Source of the DNA: Deltaproteobacteria bacterium
GTDB taxonomy: Bacteria > Desulfobacterota > Syntrophia > Syntrophales > Smithellaceae
DNA: 5,931 bases
Reading direction: 5' to 3'
Assembly: GCA_017860985.1 (NCBI GenBank)
Contig: JAGFXG010000085.1
Coordinates: 1-5,931 of the forward strand
The notes beneath the pieces are model-generated. The model was given only the letters and a program-made list of their open reading frames with translations. It had not been told where the DNA came from and searched no databases. Positions 5,831 through 5,931 of this stretch are shown here, in pieces; within the stretch, counting starts at the first letter, position 1; every line of letters begins with the position of its first letter. The position numbers were made by a program, and so were the translations under genes.

Positions 5831-5931
5831 ATGAACCCTTACGAAAAATTAAGAGAAATACTGGATGCACATCCCGCCACCGCGCCAAAAGCAGAGTCAA
5901 TCGATCAGATACTGCGCATCCTTTTCACACC
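5831..5931 (+). CDS. N-terminus of a probable 4Fe-4S binding protein (partial)
   Basis: ATG 5831 opens a frame that runs off the window after 33 codons. AAGAAGG (5818-5824) six bases upstream is a good ribosome binding site. The translation begins MNPYEKLREILDAHP and continues with APKAESIDQILRILFT. I recall this start ('PYEKLR..LD.HP..APKS.SF.EILRILFTPEE') from cytosolic 4Fe-4S proteins of Desulfobacterota. In those, a helical or winged-helix N-terminal part precedes cysteine-rich cluster-binding motifs. No cysteine lies within the visible 33 residues, so the iron-sulfur assignment rests on family memory only. It is divergent from the ceramidase-like gene across 240 bases. Confidence 0.6.
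   Translation, partial: MNPYEKLREILDAHPATAPKAESIDQILRILFT

Overview
The window looks like a chromosomal segment of an anaerobic, Gram-negative bacterium of moderate GC, most likely Desulfobacterota (Syntrophus/Smithella-like). This is an inference. It rests on the hisS-aspS pair, an aspartyl-tRNA synthetase of the nondiscriminating type, a lipoprotein and a Sec-exported protein that imply a two-membrane envelope, and a 3' gene whose N-terminus resembles an iron-sulfur protein family I associate with that phylum. No rRNA, tRNA, CRISPR array, transposase or integrase is visible.

Layout. (1) 1-1937, plus strand: the 3' end of a histidyl-tRNA synthetase gene, then 4 bases later a complete aspS starting at GTG, evidently one operon. 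(2) 1938-2482, plus: a short spacer with a strong 7-bp hairpin, then a 148-aa exported pentapeptide-repeat protein with 17 uninterrupted repeats between two cysteine-bearing caps. (3) 2483-2695: a convergent intergenic gap with only weak dyads and no convincing terminator. (4) 2696-3415, minus: a membrane protein that fuses a cytochrome b5-like domain to a four-helix DUF2231-like domain. (5) 3572-5590, minus: a full-length lipoprotein of the neutral ceramidase family that keeps the zinc site but appears to lack the catalytic serine. (6) 5591-5830: a divergent intergenic region with candidate promoters in both directions and several dyads. (7) 5831-end, plus: the first 33 codons of a probable 4Fe-4S protein.

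The two synthetases supply charged tRNA. The AspRS signature predicts that Asp-tRNA(Asn) is also made here and amidated by GatCAB elsewhere in the genome. The other genes do not form an obvious pathway. The ceramidase-like and b5/DUF2231 genes run in the same direction but are 156 bases apart, and the second has its own candidate promoter, so cotranscription is possible but not evident. The most distinctive points are the Ser-to-Ala change in the ceramidase homologue, the hairpin abutting its ribosome binding site, and the two-faced charge pattern of the pentapeptide helix. I see no clearly new multi-gene system.
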